22,686 bases of DNA from Pseudomonadota bacterium (GTDB lineage: Bacteria; Pseudomonadota; Alphaproteobacteria; Rhizobiales; Devosiaceae): the NCBI GenBank assembly GCA_023393475.1, contig JAEWLC010000087.1, positions 1 to 22,686 on the forward strand. The letters are read 5' to 3'. Each line of letters begins with the position of its first letter. Within the stretch, counting starts at the first letter, position 1. Position numbers and translations under genes: made by a program. Below, piece after piece: positions 22,164-22,686 of the stretch. The notes beneath the pieces are model-generated. The model had not been told where the DNA came from. It ran no database searches and worked only from the letters and a program-made list of their open reading frames with translations.

Positions 22164-22321
22164 CTGCCCCTCCCCTTCCGGACCATTTGAGACAGTCCAG
22201 CACGACATTGACCCACGCTCAATACGGTTGACACCGAAGTGCTGGTGATATCGTAGGCGGACAGGTTTTCGCTGCCGATAGACTTAGATCTGTGGATCAG
22301 TGATGCGTAGTCTTTTAAATA

Positions 22322-22519
22322 TCACCCCTGCTCGATCGTCAGCGTCCCGTGCACCCGGTCCTCGATCGTCTGCAGCGGCAGGCTGAGTCTGAACTCGTCC
22401 CCCTCCGGGTGGTAGATCGAGAACCTGAACCCCTTGCGGAGCAGTTCCTCCACTTCCTCCAGGGTGAACTTGGGATGGTGGGTGGTCCGCCCGTTCAGGG
22501 AAATAGTGTGCACAGGCAT
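22322..22519 (-). CDS. Small 65-aa protein of unknown function, SOS-boxed
   Basis: Unrecognised, soluble, 65 aa. Start ATG 22519 is chosen because GGAG lies 8 nt upstream; ATG 22525 would leave only 2 nt, and the longer frame (to 22633) crosses the promoter. Sequence features: basic TTHHPKFTLEEVEELLRKG (helix), then a strand-rich segment around FRFSIYHPEGDEFRLSLPL and IEDRVHGTLTIE. Base composition is that of the host chromosome, not of the adjacent NACHT segment. A GTTC-N7-GTTC box lies 39-53 bp upstream. With no evident terminator in the 158 bp to the NACHT start on the same strand, its transcript could run into that gene. Confidence 0.65.
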   Translation of the reverse strand: MPVHTISLNGRTTHHPKFTLEEVEELLRKGFRFSIYHPEGDEFRLSLPLQTIEDRVHGTLTIEQG

Positions 22520-22557
22520 CGTCATGGCTCCGGCATGGACGTCAGGAGTCAAAGCTA

Positions 22558-22572
22558 GAACAAAACAGGAAC
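22558..22572 (-). promoter_or_regulatory. SOS (LexA) box of the 65-aa gene
   Basis: On the minus strand GTTC-CTGTTTT-GTTC, i.e. GAAC-N7-GAAC on the plus strand. It fits the alphaproteobacterial LexA consensus including the T-rich spacer, and is arguably a better match than the box at uvrB. It lies 39 bp from the start codon. An overlapping GGAAC-N17-TGTT on the same strand is one base off an EcfG promoter and is not called. Confidence 0.6.
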
Positions 22573-22686
22573 AAATTCGAGTCCGTTCCTGCCCCATCTC
22601 CGCCCCGCCCAACGTAAACCCAGCCAGCACCACGCCCCGAGGCCCAACCCACCCCCACAGGCAAACTTATCCCCACGCCTCCCCAC

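Larger units (their letters stand above)
20300..22310. other. AT-richer accessory segment
   Basis: Base and codon use change abruptly between the uvrB stop and the 65-aa gene at 22322. The stretch is rich in TAT, AAT, GAT, TTC and AGT runs, and on its coding strand uses A/T-ending codons freely, unlike every other gene in the window. It carries a single gene, a NACHT-type NTPase. No transposase, integrase, tRNA or flanking direct repeats are seen. Gene-sized foreign insertion is inferred. Confidence 0.65.

Noticed and set aside
20302..22198. GGACTGTC and its complement near both ends of the AT-richer segment
   Set aside because: Only 8 bp long and asymmetrically placed relative to the gene; too short to call terminal repeats or attachment sites.
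22197..22245. CCAGCAC and GTGCTGG 35 bp apart upstream of the NACHT gene
   Set aside because: Seven-base arms around a long spacer in a region without a clear promoter; not distinguishable from chance.
1..22686. CRISPR arrays, tRNA/rRNA genes, insertion sequences
   Set aside because: No regularly spaced repeats, tRNA-like cloverleaf or transposase/integrase frame was seen anywhere in the window.

Overview
The window looks like chromosomal DNA of an alphaproteobacterium of the Hyphomicrobiales, possibly Devosia-like. This is inferred from very high GC with strongly C/G-ending codons, a UvrB with a long N-terminal extension, GTTC-N7-GTTC type LexA boxes, a GGAAC-N16-CGTT (EcfG-type) stress promoter and GC-rich palindromic intergenic repeats. 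The genus is a guess; no marker gene settles it.

Layout. 1-834: spacer with several hairpins, plus a small secreted-protein gene on the minus strand that starts at TTG. 834-3560: class V aminotransferase, an intergenic palindromic repeat, a DMT/EamA permease, and a convergent DUF2147-like secreted protein whose stop abuts that of the permease. 3561-5031: a spacer with an orphan intrinsic terminator, then an overlapping thymidine kinase/acyl-CoA thioesterase pair. 5124-6533: two paralogous secreted proteins (SH3-like plus I36/crystallin-like domain), each closed by a strong terminator; the second has an EcfG-type promoter. 6584-8129: ArfB, convergent with a translationally coupled pair of unknown exported and membrane proteins. 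8248-10001: membrane protein, winged-helix regulator and a divergent cis-prenyltransferase. Near-identical GTTT(G/A)C-N3-GCAAAC palindromes precede the first gene and overlap the start of the third. 10136-11086: secreted six-blade Kelch protein. 11153-14607: a lipid-modification/stress-like cluster (DUF2177, FAD oxidoreductase, DUF1365, SDR). 14762-16912: bestrophin-like channel and MFS exporter, tail to tail. 17103-20282: small secreted Cys/Asp-rich protein, then uvrB behind a LexA box. 20355-22163: visibly AT-richer accessory DNA holding one NACHT-type STAND NTPase gene, interrupted by a single in-frame amber codon. 22322-22519: a 65-aa unknown gene preceded by a near-ideal LexA box.

The strongest signals beyond routine annotation are three. 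First, the palindrome-linked membrane protein/regulator/UppS-like module. Second, the NACHT defence-type gene split by one TAG codon, inserted between two SOS-boxed genes. Third, the SOS box on the tiny unknown gene. Most other genes are ordinary chromosomal genes. The many long overlapping open frames on opposite strands are GC-rich codon shadows and are left out.
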